A DNA stretch of 64,000 nucleotides, from positions 1 through 64,000 of the forward strand of contig JAEZFW010000043.1 of NCBI GenBank assembly GCA_023417315.1, in the 5' to 3' direction. Position 1 is the stretch's first letter. The number at the start of each line of letters is the position of its first letter. This document shows positions 1 to 8,265 of the stretch, in pieces. Under the pieces are notes generated by a model that did no database searches, was not told the origin of the DNA, and saw nothing but the letters and a program-made list of their open reading frames with translations. Made by a program: the position numbers and the translations under genes. The DNA is from Pseudomonadota bacterium. GTDB lineage: Bacteria > Pseudomonadota > Gammaproteobacteria > Steroidobacterales > Steroidobacteraceae.

Positions 1-16
1 CCCGCGCCAGCGCGGG
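1..16 (-). terminator. Hairpin downstream of the fasciclin gene
   Basis: CCCGCGC and GCGCGGG form a perfect 7-bp stem around a CA loop, 25 bases past the stop of the minus-strand fasciclin gene. The window ends before any U-tract on that strand could be seen, so this is only a probable terminator stem. Confidence 0.4.
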
Positions 17-40
17 AGCGACCACCGAGATCAGTCCTGA

Positions 41-505
41 TCAGTCGGGGAGGATTACGGAGTCGATGACATGGATGACGCCGTTCGAAGCAGCGATATC
101 CGCCTTGACCACAGTGGCTTCATCCACCATGACCGTCGAACCTCGCTTCGAGACGTTGATCGCCGAGCCTTCAGCGGTCGTGACGGAACCTGGTTTCACT
201 TGGGCAGCCATGATCTTTCCAGGCACGACGTGATAGGTGAGGACGGCAGCGAGCTTCTCCTTGTCCTGGAGCAACGCATCGAGCGTGCCTGCCGGCAACT
301 TCGCGAATGCCGCGTCGGTGGGTGCAAAGACCGTATACGGTCCTTCTTGCTTCAACGTGTCGACCAGATCTGCCTCTTTCAACGCGGTGACGAGTGTCTT
401 GAATTGCCCCGCTGAAACTGCGGTGTCGACGATATCTGCACCCCACGAGACGGAGGAGACAGCCAACAATGCTGCTGCGGGGATCAGACGAGTAGTGATT
501 TTCAT
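41..505 (-). CDS. Secreted fasciclin (FAS1) domain protein
   Basis: A 154-residue protein with an N-terminal signal peptide ending near VSSVSWGA, so it is probably periplasmic or secreted. The rest is one FAS1 domain. The YTVFAPTDAAFAKLP box (H1 region) lies near residues 57-71, the YHVVPG segment near 91-96, and the closing NGVIHVIDSVILP (H2 region) at the C-terminus. FAS1 domains mediate adhesion or protein contacts; no enzyme activity is expected. It is divergent from the sigma factor at 696. Single-domain bacterial FAS1 proteins next to extracytoplasmic sigma genes are common, but regulation by that sigma factor is only an inference here. Confidence 0.9.
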   Translation of the reverse strand: MKITTRLIPAAALLAVSSVSWGADIVDTAVSAGQFKTLVTALKEADLVDTLKQEGPYTVFAPTDAAFAKLPAGTLDALLQDKEKLAAVLTYHVVPGKIMAAQVKPGSVTTAEGSAINVSKRGSTVMVDEATVVKADIAASNGVIHVIDSVILPD

Positions 506-695
506 GAAACGCTCCAGCTTGAGAAAGTTGAATCAATGGTGTGAATCGAAACACTTCCTCTGATCCAGCGGAGATTCGCGCGGTTTCAACTTTCCTTGGG
601 TCTCACAGACGAAAAAACTTGAAACTTATGTGGGCAGCAGTGAGTCAATCGTCGTTCATTGCAGCTCGTATCGCCTGCCCGTATGCTGGGCGCCG

Positions 696-1289
696 ATGGC
701 AACCGCAGATCAGGACTTCGAGCTTGTAGGACTTGCGCAGCAGGGCGACGCACGCGCATTCGAAGCGCTCGTCGTCAAGTACCAGCGCCGTATCGCTCGG
801 CACGTCGCTCGCTACTTGAAATCCGCCGCCGACGTCGAAGATGCGGTTCAAGAGGTATTCATTCGCGTCTATCGAGGCCTAAAGTCCTTTCGAGGCGAGA
901 GCCAGTTTTATACGTGGCTGTTTCGAATCGCGACCAACGTCGCTTTGCGTCACTTGGCGCGCAAGCCCAACGATGTGTTGCTCGGAGACGAGAGCCCTGA
1001 GGAGCGCGCAGCGGGATTCGAGCCGGGGATTTCGGATTCTGCTCAACCCGAACGCACAGCCATGGCCGCGCAGATTGCAGAAGCAGTGCACAAGGCTATG
1101 GCCAAACTGCAACCGCAACTGGCCGAGCCGCTCGTCCTATACGAAGTCGAAAACAAGTCCTACGCGGAGATCGCTGCGATGTTGGATATTCCGATCGGTA
1201 CCGTGCGCACGCGAATCTTTCGCGCGCGAGAGTACGTTGCCAAGCGGCTCGCACCGGTACTTGGACCACAGCGCGCCGAGAGGTGGTGA
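696..1289 (+). CDS. rpoE: RNA polymerase sigma factor, RpoE/ECF type
   Basis: A 197-residue ECF sigma factor. Region 2 is visible as the stretch from FEALVVKYQRRIARHVARYL through DVEDAVQEVFIRVYRGLKSF to FYTWLFRIATNVALRHLARK. Region 4 contains YAEIAAMLDIPIGTVRTRIFRAR, a helix-turn-helix for the -35 element. The start at 696 (MATADQDFELV) is preferred because it puts region 2 at the usual distance. An in-frame upstream ATG at 630 would add 22 unconserved residues. The anti-sigma gene follows after two bases. The family answers envelope stress; the specific signal here is unknown. Confidence 0.93.
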   Translation: MATADQDFELVGLAQQGDARAFEALVVKYQRRIARHVARYLKSAADVEDAVQEVFIRVYRGLKSFRGESQFYTWLFRIATNVALRHLARKPNDVLLGDESPEERAAGFEPGISDSAQPERTAMAAQIAEAVHKAMAKLQPQLAEPLVLYEVENKSYAEIAAMLDIPIGTVRTRIFRAREYVAKRLAPVLGPQRAERW

Positions 1290-1291
1290 TC

Positions 1292-1537
1292 ATGACTCAG
1301 AAAATCTCGGAGCTGCTCGACGGCCAGCTCGACGCCAAGCAGACACACGAAGCGCTTACGGAATTGAGCGGCGATCGCGAGGCACGCGATCGCTTCACGC
1401 TCTATGGATTGATCGGAGATGTCCTGCGGGGCAACAGCACACCAGACGATGGCTACAGCAAACGCATCTTCGAGCGTATCCGACGCGAGGGCGTACAGCC
1501 GGAGGAAGGCTTCGACCCATTGAAGGACGATCTGTAG
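1292..1537 (+). CDS. Short RseA-type anti-sigma factor (N-terminal domain only)
   Basis: An 81-residue acidic protein starting MTQKISELLDGQLD, which matches the cytoplasmic sigma-binding domain of RseA, including a later SGDREARDRFTLYGLIGDVL helix. Classical RseA is about 200 residues, with a membrane helix and a periplasmic domain cut by DegS and RseP. This protein stops before any transmembrane segment, so it should be soluble and could not receive the usual periplasmic signal. It starts two bases after the sigma stop and is probably translationally coupled. No downstream reading frame restores a membrane segment before the convergent gene at 1554. Confidence 0.8.
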   Translation: MTQKISELLDGQLDAKQTHEALTELSGDREARDRFTLYGLIGDVLRGNSTPDDGYSKRIFERIRREGVQPEEGFDPLKDDL

Positions 1538-1553
1538 CCATCGGCCCTCGGCA

Positions 1554-2501
1554 TCAACTCTCAGGATCCCAAACGAAACGCCTGCCTTCAGACTTGAAGC
1601 GACCTAACCCAGGGAACGGAAAGTGCACCGCGTAGATTCGCTGCCCTGCTTCGGCGTTCGTTGAGATCATCTCTTTACGGCTCGCCTGTGCGGTCGATGC
1701 ATCGCGATCGAACTGAATCGTCCACTCTGGCTCTTGAACAGAGACCACGTAGTGATGAGCTGAATCGCCTATATAGAGTAATGATTCTGCTCCCGAGGTA
1801 ATCAAATAACCCGAGTGCCCCGGCGTGTGTCCTTTGATCTCCACCCCCTTCACCACGTTGGGCAGGATCTCCAGGCCGGGAGCGAAGGCCTTCACCTTGG
1901 ATCCCCACGCTTGTACCTGCGCAGCACGATTGGCGTCGCTCTCGGCCGCCGCCTTCACCGCATCCCATTCAGGAGATGAGATGTGCACTGTTGCATTCGC
2001 GAAGACGAGTGCACCGCTCGCATCGACCAAACCGCCGATGTGATCGCCGTGCGCGTGCGAGATGAAGATATCGGTGACGTCCGACGGTTCGATGCCCGCC
2101 TCGCGCATCGACGTTACGAGTCGTCCAGCCGTTTCGCCCGCGCCGGACCCTGCACCGGTGTCAAAGAGCAGCGTCTGTTTGCCTACCTTTACGAGCAGCG
2201 GCTGGATGCTCAACGAAAGCTCATCGGTAGGAACGCCCGCTGCTGCCAGCACCTTCGCCACATCTTCGGATGACCGGCCGACACCGAAGACCTTCGTGTC
2301 GTTGGGGAACAGGAACGTGCCGTCTTTCAGCGCGAAGGCCGTGAGCTCGCCGATCTTGAACTCGTGCACGTTGCCGGTTTTGGCCGGTGCCTGCGCCGTC
2401 GAGGCGGCGGGCTGCGATTCAGTCTGCGGCACTGGGTCTTTGCCGCAAGCCCCGAGCAATATCATCGCCAGCAGAACAGGAAGCGCGCGGAACGTAAGCA
2501 T
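1554..2501 (-). CDS. MBL-fold metallo-hydrolase lipoprotein
   Basis: A 315-residue protein. The N-terminus is a lipoprotein signal with lipobox LGAC (cysteine about residue 19) followed by a Ser/Pro/Gln-rich linker, so it should be membrane-anchored in the envelope. The core is a metallo-beta-lactamase fold. The HAHGDHIGG metal motif, a second histidine in GHTPGHSGY, the bridging aspartate in YIGDSAHH and a last histidine in YAVHFPFPG are all present, so the di-metal site looks complete. The overall pattern resembles AHL-lactonase-like or arylsulfatase-like members, but the substrate cannot be named. A short possible ORF ends directly against its ATG. Confidence 0.88.
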   Translation of the reverse strand: MLTFRALPVLLAMILLGACGKDPVPQTESQPAASTAQAPAKTGNVHEFKIGELTAFALKDGTFLFPNDTKVFGVGRSSEDVAKVLAAAGVPTDELSLSIQPLLVKVGKQTLLFDTGAGSGAGETAGRLVTSMREAGIEPSDVTDIFISHAHGDHIGGLVDASGALVFANATVHISSPEWDAVKAAAESDANRAAQVQAWGSKVKAFAPGLEILPNVVKGVEIKGHTPGHSGYLITSGAESLLYIGDSAHHYVVSVQEPEWTIQFDRDASTAQASRKEMISTNAEAGQRIYAVHFPFPGLGRFKSEGRRFVWDPES

Positions 2502-2639
2502 CTATTTCTCCAGTGCCTCGAGCGGAAACGTGGGTTTCGGATTCTCGACCGAAGCTCGCACGACGTCCACTAGCCGCACCTCGGGCGAGCTCTTCTCACC
2601 GATGTCGCGGGGGCCAAGAAGCCCTGAGCGATCGTTCAT
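2502..2639 (-). CDS. Possible small protein between AEC permease and MBL gene
   Basis: A 45-codon frame from ATG at 2639 to a TAG lying directly against the ATG of the MBL gene. It fills most of the gap between the permease and the MBL gene on the same strand. The peptide begins MNDRSGLLGPRDIGEKSSPE and ends NPKPTFPLEALEK. It is hydrophilic, without signal peptide or membrane helix, and its third positions are G/C-rich like real genes. The frame stays open upstream into the permease end, so it may instead be the tail of a decayed gene. There is no strong Shine-Dalgarno sequence. I do not recognise the family. Confidence 0.35.
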   Translation of the reverse strand: MNDRSGLLGPRDIGEKSSPEVRLVDVVRASVENPKPTFPLEALEK

Positions 2640-2670
2640 GAACGAGGGCCCTGTGCTCGCACCGATACGG

Positions 2671-3567
2671 CTACAGCAAAGCGTTCGCGAGCGGCACGGT
2701 CAGAAATGACAACACGATCCCGATGCCTAATATGGCATTGGCGAGCGATGGCTCGAGATCGTTCTGCTCGGCCATGATCGCGGCTGAGATCATCGGAGCC
2801 ATCGCTGCCTCAAGGACGGCGATCGAAAGTATCGGGCCGCTCGTTTGCAAGAGACTGCCCACGACGTACACGATCGCCGGCGCCAGCAACAGCTTCCATC
2901 CGAGGCCCAACGCAATCGGGGCCTGCTGCTCGCGAGCGAATCCCAGCCGAAACTGCAGGCCCACGGAGAAGAGCGCGAGAGGTACGAGCGTCGCTCCGAT
3001 GCGGCTCAACACAGGCTCGACGAACTCGGGCCAGCCTCCACCTGCTCCCACGATCAGTCCAATGACGAGCGCGGCGAATGGAGGGAAGAAGACGATCCTC
3101 CGAGCGATCGCGGACGTCTCGATGCGCCCGCCCGAATATAGCGCCGCGACGATCGTGCCTCCGGTCGCTAGTGCCAAGAAGCAACCGGCTTGATCGGCCA
3201 CTACGGCAAGTTTCAGTGCATCCTCACCGCGCAGCGCCTCGATCAATGGAAACCCAATGAAGGAGGTATTGCCGAATCCGCACGTTAACGTAAGGGCGCC
3301 GATTCGCTCACGAGACCAATGCAGAACACGCCCGATGACTGCGAAGAAGCCCCACGCTCCCAAGAACACGAACCACATCGAGGCGACGAGGAACCACAGG
3401 TCGCGATCGACGTGCAGCCCAGCGATGAGCTGCAGAATGAGCGCCGGCAATGCCACGTTGATGACCCACCAGTTCAGTCCTTGTGCGAGCCCTCTTGGAG
3501 GCTTGCCAACGCGCGCGACGACTACGCCCAGAAGAAAACATGTGACGAGTAGCAGCAGTGAGCTCAT
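2671..3567 (-). CDS. AEC-family (auxin efflux carrier-like) permease
   Basis: A 298-residue polytopic inner-membrane protein with about ten hydrophobic segments in two halves, as in the AEC family (bacterial members include malonate, malate and lactate carriers). Typical features are the N-terminal helix MSSLLLLVTCFLLGVVVAR, the segment CGFGNTSFIGFPLIEAL near residues 100-115, and a second glycine-rich half. Family members are secondary transporters, often for small carboxylates. The substrate cannot be deduced. It lies upstream of the MBL lipoprotein on the same strand, with about 170 bases between. Confidence 0.85.
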   Translation of the reverse strand: MSSLLLLVTCFLLGVVVARVGKPPRGLAQGLNWWVINVALPALILQLIAGLHVDRDLWFLVASMWFVFLGAWGFFAVIGRVLHWSRERIGALTLTCGFGNTSFIGFPLIEALRGEDALKLAVVADQAGCFLALATGGTIVAALYSGGRIETSAIARRIVFFPPFAALVIGLIVGAGGGWPEFVEPVLSRIGATLVPLALFSVGLQFRLGFAREQQAPIALGLGWKLLLAPAIVYVVGSLLQTSGPILSIAVLEAAMAPMISAAIMAEQNDLEPSLANAILGIGIVLSFLTVPLANALL

Positions 3568-3809
3568 TCAAGACCCGTGAGATCCGTAGACGAGAGCATC
3601 GCAGATTCTTATGTAGATGCTCGAACCCGCTTCCGCGCGTGCAACTCAACGGCGCGCTCGTGCCGCCATCCATCGCCGATCAAACAGTGTCGCGTACCAG
3701 CCGACATCAGGGACCCGACGTAAGTGTTAGCACATTCGATCGATTGTGGCGCTGCGCCTCACAGCATAGCGTGACCCAGCGTAGTTGCTAGACACAGTGA
3801 GGAGGATAT

Positions 3810-4415
3810 ATGAATACGCTCTTGATGAAGATCGCGACGATGCGATCCGCTCTAGTGCTTTCGTTACTGACAGTGCCCGCCCTGCTGGGATTCTCGAGCT
3901 CAGCCTCCGCGGCGCTCGTAGAATATGCAGGCGCGAATACCGTAACCGGCAGCGATGGTGTGAGCCGATACGTGCAGGTGTGGATGATCTTCGACGATCA
4001 GTTCGTCAAGAACCCGGGTACACCGCCGCCAGTTCCGGGTCCATTCAAGGACGAGTCTTTCGGGCATTTCAAGATCGTCAGCTATACGGTGCATGTCACT
4101 GGGGTAGGCGTCTTTGTCGGCAGCAACGGTCGCTTGAATATCTGGTACAACCGTACGCCCGCCGCATTCACTTATTACACCGAAGAGCTCGAGGTTCTCG
4201 AAGACCACGGCCTGATGCAGTTCATGAACGGCAGCGGCAATCCATGGAGTTGGTCACCGTGGTTCGCCTCGCCGGCCGATTACGAGCTTCCGCCTGAGCT
4301 CATGATCCCGCGTTTGAATGTAGCGCCAGGCTACTCGTACGATGTGGGCAATGAGATCCACCTGTTCCCGGTTTGCCGTTGCAGGACGCGCAGTGAACTA
4401 CCAATAAAAGGCTGA
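3810..4415 (+). CDS. Secreted protein of unknown function
   Basis: A 201-residue protein preceded by a strong GAGGAGG ribosome site, with a signal peptide ending around SSSASAAL. The mature part is rich in aromatic residues and beta-strand-like stretches; I recognise no domain. The last 17 residues (from HLFPVCRCRTR) are compositionally unlike the rest. A one-base frame change near 4355 would instead give PPVPGLPLQDAQ and an earlier stop, so a frameshift or sequencing error near the 3' end is possible. It stands alone, convergent with the oxidoreductase at 4583. Confidence 0.7.
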   Translation: MNTLLMKIATMRSALVLSLLTVPALLGFSSSASAALVEYAGANTVTGSDGVSRYVQVWMIFDDQFVKNPGTPPPVPGPFKDESFGHFKIVSYTVHVTGVGVFVGSNGRLNIWYNRTPAAFTYYTEELEVLEDHGLMQFMNGSGNPWSWSPWFASPADYELPPELMIPRLNVAPGYSYDVGNEIHLFPVCRCRTRSELPIKG

Positions 4416-4582
4416 TCCTGCTCGAGGACAGCGTCTCCGGCGACTGCATCGCTCACTGGATGCGACGGTCGCATGTGGGACGCCCGGCAGCAGCAAAGAA
4501 AACTCGGTGGACATCCAGTGAGTGCCACGTCGGCGATATCGGATGAAAGGCCGTTGGATGCCCACCCTCTGAATGGACGAGC

Positions 4583-5692
4583 TCATGAGCCGGCGAACGC
4601 ACCTCTACGTGCGAGCACGTCCTCGGTGTTCGCGACGAGCGCCTCGAACAACTCGCGTGCCTTGCGATGCCGGATCAGCGGTGCACTTTGGCCGGACCAC
4701 AAGGGCAGCAGGTCGCTGCGTTCGCGCTCGACAGCCGCTTGCCGGTAACGACTCGTGAGCCAGGCCTGCACGGGATACCGCGGCAGCTCACTTTCGTGCG
4801 CTCGCCTCTCTTGGATAAAGCGATTCTTGATGCCGCGCGCAAGTCGCCCAGTGAATGCTCGGGTCAGTGCAGTATCGCGCGCTTCAGGGCTGCGCAGCGC
4901 GTTTCGATGTACTTCGGGTGCGGCGGATTCGTCGCAGGCAAGAAAGGCTGTGCCGACCTGAACAGCCTGTGCTCCCAAACAAAGCGCCGCCGCGATGCCT
5001 CGGCCATCCGCGATGCCGCCCGCCGCGATCGCCGGGATTCGCACGGCATCGACGACCATCGGTACGAGCGACAAAGTGCCGGTCAGACTTTCTTCTGCTG
5101 CACGCAAGAAGGAGATGCGATGGCCGCCGGCTTCGAACCCAGAAGCGACGACTGCATCCACCCCTGCCCTTTCGACAACTTGCGCTTCTTCGACCGATGT
5201 CACCGTAGCGACAGTCACGATGCCGAGCTCGCGACAGCGCGCCAGGACTTCAGGTGCCGGCACTCCGAAGACGAAGCTGAACACGGCAGGTTTCACGTCG
5301 AGTAGGGCATCGATCTGCTCAGCATACGGCGGCGTGAACCGCACCGGCCTCGAGGGCACAGGCACTCCGAGCTCTTCGTAGTAAGGTCGCAACGTCGCGA
5401 TCGCATTCTCGAAGGCTTCGTCGCCCAATCGAGGATCTTCGCTATCCTCGTGCGGAATCCACAAGTTCAATGCGAACGGCCGATTCGTGCGCGTGCGGAT
5501 CGCGCTCGCAACCTTGCGAATGCCACCCGCTTCGAGATGATGAACGCCGAAGGAACCGAGACCGCCCGACTCGCTTACAGCAGCCGTGAGCTCAACCGAG
5601 GATAGTCCGCTCCCGAACGGACCTTGCACGATCGGCGCAGCAAGGCCGAGGCGTTTCGCGAGCGGCGTCGAGCGCCAATCCGTCGCTCGCAT
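4583..5692 (-). CDS. Nitronate monooxygenase-like FMN oxidoreductase
   Basis: A 369-residue TIM-barrel flavoprotein of the nitronate monooxygenase / 2-nitropropane dioxygenase family. Seen in sequence: the N-terminal LGLAAPIVQGPFGSG segment, the GFEAGGHR motif (phosphate and histidine loop, near residue 187) and IPAIAAGGIADGRGIAAAL (FMN phosphate loop near 217-236), all in the family order. Such enzymes oxidise nitronates or act as NAD(P)H-linked flavin oxidoreductases. It begins two bases after the stop of the glutathione transferase gene, so the two form a coupled pair opposite an HxlR regulator. That suggests a detoxification role for electrophilic or nitro compounds. Confidence 0.88.
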   Translation of the reverse strand: MRATDWRSTPLAKRLGLAAPIVQGPFGSGLSSVELTAAVSESGGLGSFGVHHLEAGGIRKVASAIRTRTNRPFALNLWIPHEDSEDPRLGDEAFENAIATLRPYYEELGVPVPSRPVRFTPPYAEQIDALLDVKPAVFSFVFGVPAPEVLARCRELGIVTVATVTSVEEAQVVERAGVDAVVASGFEAGGHRISFLRAAEESLTGTLSLVPMVVDAVRIPAIAAGGIADGRGIAAALCLGAQAVQVGTAFLACDESAAPEVHRNALRSPEARDTALTRAFTGRLARGIKNRFIQERRAHESELPRYPVQAWLTSRYRQAAVERERSDLLPLWSGQSAPLIRHRKARELFEALVANTEDVLARRGAFAGS

Positions 5693-5694
5693 CG

Positions 5695-6312
5695 TTAGGC
5701 AGCCTTCTTCACGAGGCCTTCAGCCGCGAGCGCCGCCTGCACCGTCTCGCGCGCACGCACGCGCTTCATGAAGGAATCGAGCGCCGAGAGACCCTGCAGG
5801 TCTACCGCCATCCGCCCCGCCCAATTCGTCACCACGAACAAGTACGCATCCGCCGCGGTGAAGGTCGCGCCCGTGAGAAAATCGCCGCGTGCCAAAGCGC
5901 CGTCGACATACTGGTAGCGCTTGCGTAAGGCGGCTCTGAACCACGCCTTGCCCTCCTCGTTGAAGTCGGGTTTGAACAACGGCGTGTACGCCTTGTGCAA
6001 TTCCGTGGAGACATAGTTCTGCCACTCCATGACGCGGTAGCGCGACATCGTGCCCGCGGCAGGCATGAGATCGGTTCGGCCTGCGCGATCGCAGATCCAT
6101 TGTGCGATCACGGGACCTTCTGTTAGACGCTCTCCATCGTCCAACTCCAACACCGGCACGGCTCCTTTCGGATTCACCGCATAGTAGTCATCCTGCTCTT
6201 TCAACTTGTGGCTCGCTAGATCGACGCGTACCAGATCGAACGGCAACCCCGTCTCGCGCAACACGATGTGCGGTGCGAGCGAGCAAGCGCCAGGCGAATA
6301 AAAGAGCTTCAT
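5695..6312 (-). CDS. Glutathione S-transferase (beta-class-like)
   Basis: A 205-residue cytosolic GST. The N-terminal thioredoxin fold starts MKLFYSPGACSLAPHIVLRE, where the cysteine at about residue 10 and the SLAPH turn are typical of beta-class GSTs. NPKGAVPVLELDDGERLTEG carries the cis-proline glutathione site. The alpha-helical C-domain includes FTAADAYLFVVTNW. The ATG at 6312 is chosen over one 11 codons upstream because it starts exactly at the conserved fold and has AAGGAGA before it. First gene of a two-gene unit with the flavin oxidoreductase, probably controlled by the divergent HxlR protein. Confidence 0.93.
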   Translation of the reverse strand: MKLFYSPGACSLAPHIVLRETGLPFDLVRVDLASHKLKEQDDYYAVNPKGAVPVLELDDGERLTEGPVIAQWICDRAGRTDLMPAAGTMSRYRVMEWQNYVSTELHKAYTPLFKPDFNEEGKAWFRAALRKRYQYVDGALARGDFLTGATFTAADAYLFVVTNWAGRMAVDLQGLSALDSFMKRVRARETVQAALAAEGLVKKAA

Positions 6313-6373
6313 GAGATCTCCTTCAGATGCTTCCAAGATGCGCATCAGGGTATGCTGTAGCAGTCCGTCTGTT

Positions 6374-6395
6374 AAGTACGCACCTTTTGGTACCT
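6374..6395. promoter_or_regulatory. Probable HxlR operator
   Basis: AAGTAC, ten bases, then GTACCT forms an imperfect inverted repeat (five of six positions match) ending five bases before the HxlR ATG and 61 bases upstream of the GST start. HxlR proteins bind GTAC/TACT-type dyads, so this is the obvious candidate for autorepression and control of the divergent gst-nmo unit. Site assignment is inference. Confidence 0.45.
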
Positions 6396-6399
6396 ATCT

Positions 6400-6768
6400 A
6401 TGCCGCGCCCCGATCTCTACAATCCACGCTGTCCTTCGAGAAGCATCCTGCAACTCATCGGCGGCAAGTGGTCCATGCTGCTGTTATGCACGTTACGATC
6501 TGGACCAGTGCGCACAGGCGCCTTGCGCCGTGCGATCGGCGGCATTTCGCAAAAGATGCTCACGCAAACGCTGCGAGAGCTTGAGCGGCACGGACTCATC
6601 GAGCGTATCTGCTACGACGAGATACCGCCACGCGTCGAGTACAAGCTCACGCGCTTGGGCCGCTCGCTGAGCGAGCTCATCGTCGACATAGAGCATTGGG
6701 TTGAGACGCACTACTCACGCATGAGCGATGAGGCGCGCGCCTTCGACGTGCGCTGCCGCGCGGCGTAG
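6400..6768 (+). CDS. HxlR-family transcriptional regulator
   Basis: A 122-residue winged-helix protein with the family signature CPSRSILQLIGGKWSMLLL at residues 11-29, then LRRAIGGISQKMLTQTLREL (recognition helix) and LIERICYDEIPPRVEYKLT (wing). HxlR proteins are usually small dimeric repressors responding to reactive or electrophilic compounds, often through an N-terminal cysteine; here Cys11 is in the right place. Divergent from gst and the nitronate monooxygenase-like gene, which are its likely targets. Confidence 0.93.
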   Translation: MPRPDLYNPRCPSRSILQLIGGKWSMLLLCTLRSGPVRTGALRRAIGGISQKMLTQTLRELERHGLIERICYDEIPPRVEYKLTRLGRSLSELIVDIEHWVETHYSRMSDEARAFDVRCRAA

Positions 6769-6835
6769 ATTCGGCGGACGCTTGCTGTGCAGCGATTGCG
6801 AGTTTGTGCGCGCAGGCACGATGCGGCTCTAGCCC

Positions 6836-7342
6836 TCACAGGATTCGCCGCATGAGCGCGCCAGGAAATACGACGTTCGGCGCGAGCTCAACTTCGATGC
6901 TCCGGATCGTCTCGAAACCCAAGGCAGTGTAGAAGCTCACTGCATTGAGACTCGAGTAGCACTCGAGGACTTCGACCCCCGCCGCGCGTGCGGCGTCAAA
7001 GCTCTTCGTGCCCAGCGCCCTCCCGATGCCTTGTCGGATCCATCCCGGGTGGGTACCGAAATGTCGCATGTGCCCAAGGCCCGGCTCGATCACGTCCGAT
7101 CCTGGGCGCTCCAAAGTCCAACCTCCGCAACCGATGATTTCTGCGCGGCTCGAGATCGCAACGTAGTAGGTCCCTGAACGCAGTAACCGCGCACTGGACT
7201 TCGTCATCAGCTTCAATGCGGGTACGAGAATCTCTTCAGCGTAGGAAGACGACATCAGCAGCGGGTACGAAGTCCGCAGCAAGGCGTCGATGCCCTCCTC
7301 ATCCGCAGGAGTCGACGCCCTCAAGGAGTACTGCGGCTGCAT
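6836..7342 (-). CDS. GNAT-family N-acetyltransferase
   Basis: A 168-residue protein with the GNAT fold: the N-terminal LRASTPADEEGIDALL strand-helix, a central IIGCGGWTLE strand, the acetyl-CoA loop RQGIGRALG (residues about 120-128, fitting Q/RxxGxG/A), then EVLECYSSLNAVSFYTALGFE, a standard motif B ending. It transfers an acetyl group from acetyl-CoA; the acceptor is unknown. A monocistronic gene, convergent with HxlR. Confidence 0.9.
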   Translation of the reverse strand: MQPQYSLRASTPADEEGIDALLRTSYPLLMSSSYAEEILVPALKLMTKSSARLLRSGTYYVAISSRAEIIGCGGWTLERPGSDVIEPGLGHMRHFGTHPGWIRQGIGRALGTKSFDAARAAGVEVLECYSSLNAVSFYTALGFETIRSIEVELAPNVVFPGALMRRIL

Positions 7343-7632
7343 CTACACCCTCTACATGGTCGCATCGTCGAGCTTGAACGAGGAAGCACATTCCTTCGGC
7401 ACAACGTGAACCTACGCCTGACCGCTCGATTGCAGCAGGTGAAAAGCAATCGCGCAATGGTGCGGGTGCGATCGCCTGCTCATGTCACTTCAATACGCGA
7501 GTGTACGGCTCGCTCTTGGAGGTGCTGCGTTGCGGCGTGCAGGTGGGGGGACATCCATCTCCGAGCGGCGTAACCTTCCACATGACTCATCCGCAATCGA
7601 TCTGTCAGGTCCAACCCAATCGGGAGAGAGCG

Positions 7633-8265
7633 ATGGCCGACCAGGTCCCGTGGCATCTTTCCGGCGACTACTTCGAGAACTGCAGTTGCAGCCTCATGTG
7701 CCCGTGCCTCATGTCGGCCGCGCCTCCGTTGACTGAACAACCCACTGAAGGGTTCTGTAATGTTCCACTGATCTTCCACATCGAAAGCGGCCTCTACGGC
7801 AAGGTCGCGCTCGATGGACTCAACGTGCTCGTCATTCTCCATGCGCCCGGCGTCATGGCAGATGGCAATTGGTCGCTGGCCACCTATGTCGATCAGCGCG
7901 CTGACGATGAGCAGACTGCCGCCTTGGCGGCAATCTTCAGCGGCGCCGCCGGTGGCCCAATGGCGGCGTTCACACCACTGATCAGCAAGAACCTAGGCGT
8001 ACGCAAGGTCCCCATCACGTTTCGGATCGAGGGCAAGACGCGGTTCGCGGAAATTCCGGATATCCTGCACATGTCTGTCGACCCGCTGCCGACCATGCAC
8101 CCAAGCGGAGAGATGTGCGCGAACATCGGGCACCCGGTGAGCCCCGACAAGATGGTGTTGGCAGTTGGCGCTCCCGGGAACACGTTCAGCGATCACGGGA
8201 TGCGTTGGGATAATTCCGGCAAGAATGGTCTCTATGCGTCCATTCGTTGGTCGAACGCGAACTGA
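7633..8265 (+). CDS. DUF1326 domain protein
   Basis: A 210-residue protein starting MADQVPWHLSGDYFENCSCS, the hallmark opening of DUF1326 with its CSCSLMCPC cysteine cluster near residues 18-26, which could bind metal or form disulfides. The ATG at 7633 has GGGAGAGAG before it; an earlier in-frame start at 7501 would add 44 unconserved residues. The function of DUF1326 is unknown. It often neighbours a DUF2182 membrane protein, which is absent here. Confidence 0.85.
   Translation: MADQVPWHLSGDYFENCSCSLMCPCLMSAAPPLTEQPTEGFCNVPLIFHIESGLYGKVALDGLNVLVILHAPGVMADGNWSLATYVDQRADDEQTAALAAIFSGAAGGPMAAFTPLISKNLGVRKVPITFRIEGKTRFAEIPDILHMSVDPLPTMHPSGEMCANIGHPVSPDKMVLAVGAPGNTFSDHGMRWDNSGKNGLYASIRWSNAN

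Noticed and set aside
586..594. Shared TCAACTTTC before both the sigma and fasciclin genes as an ECF promoter element
   Set aside because: No matching -10 element at fixed spacing; the minus-strand copy at 523-531 is too close to the fasciclin start.
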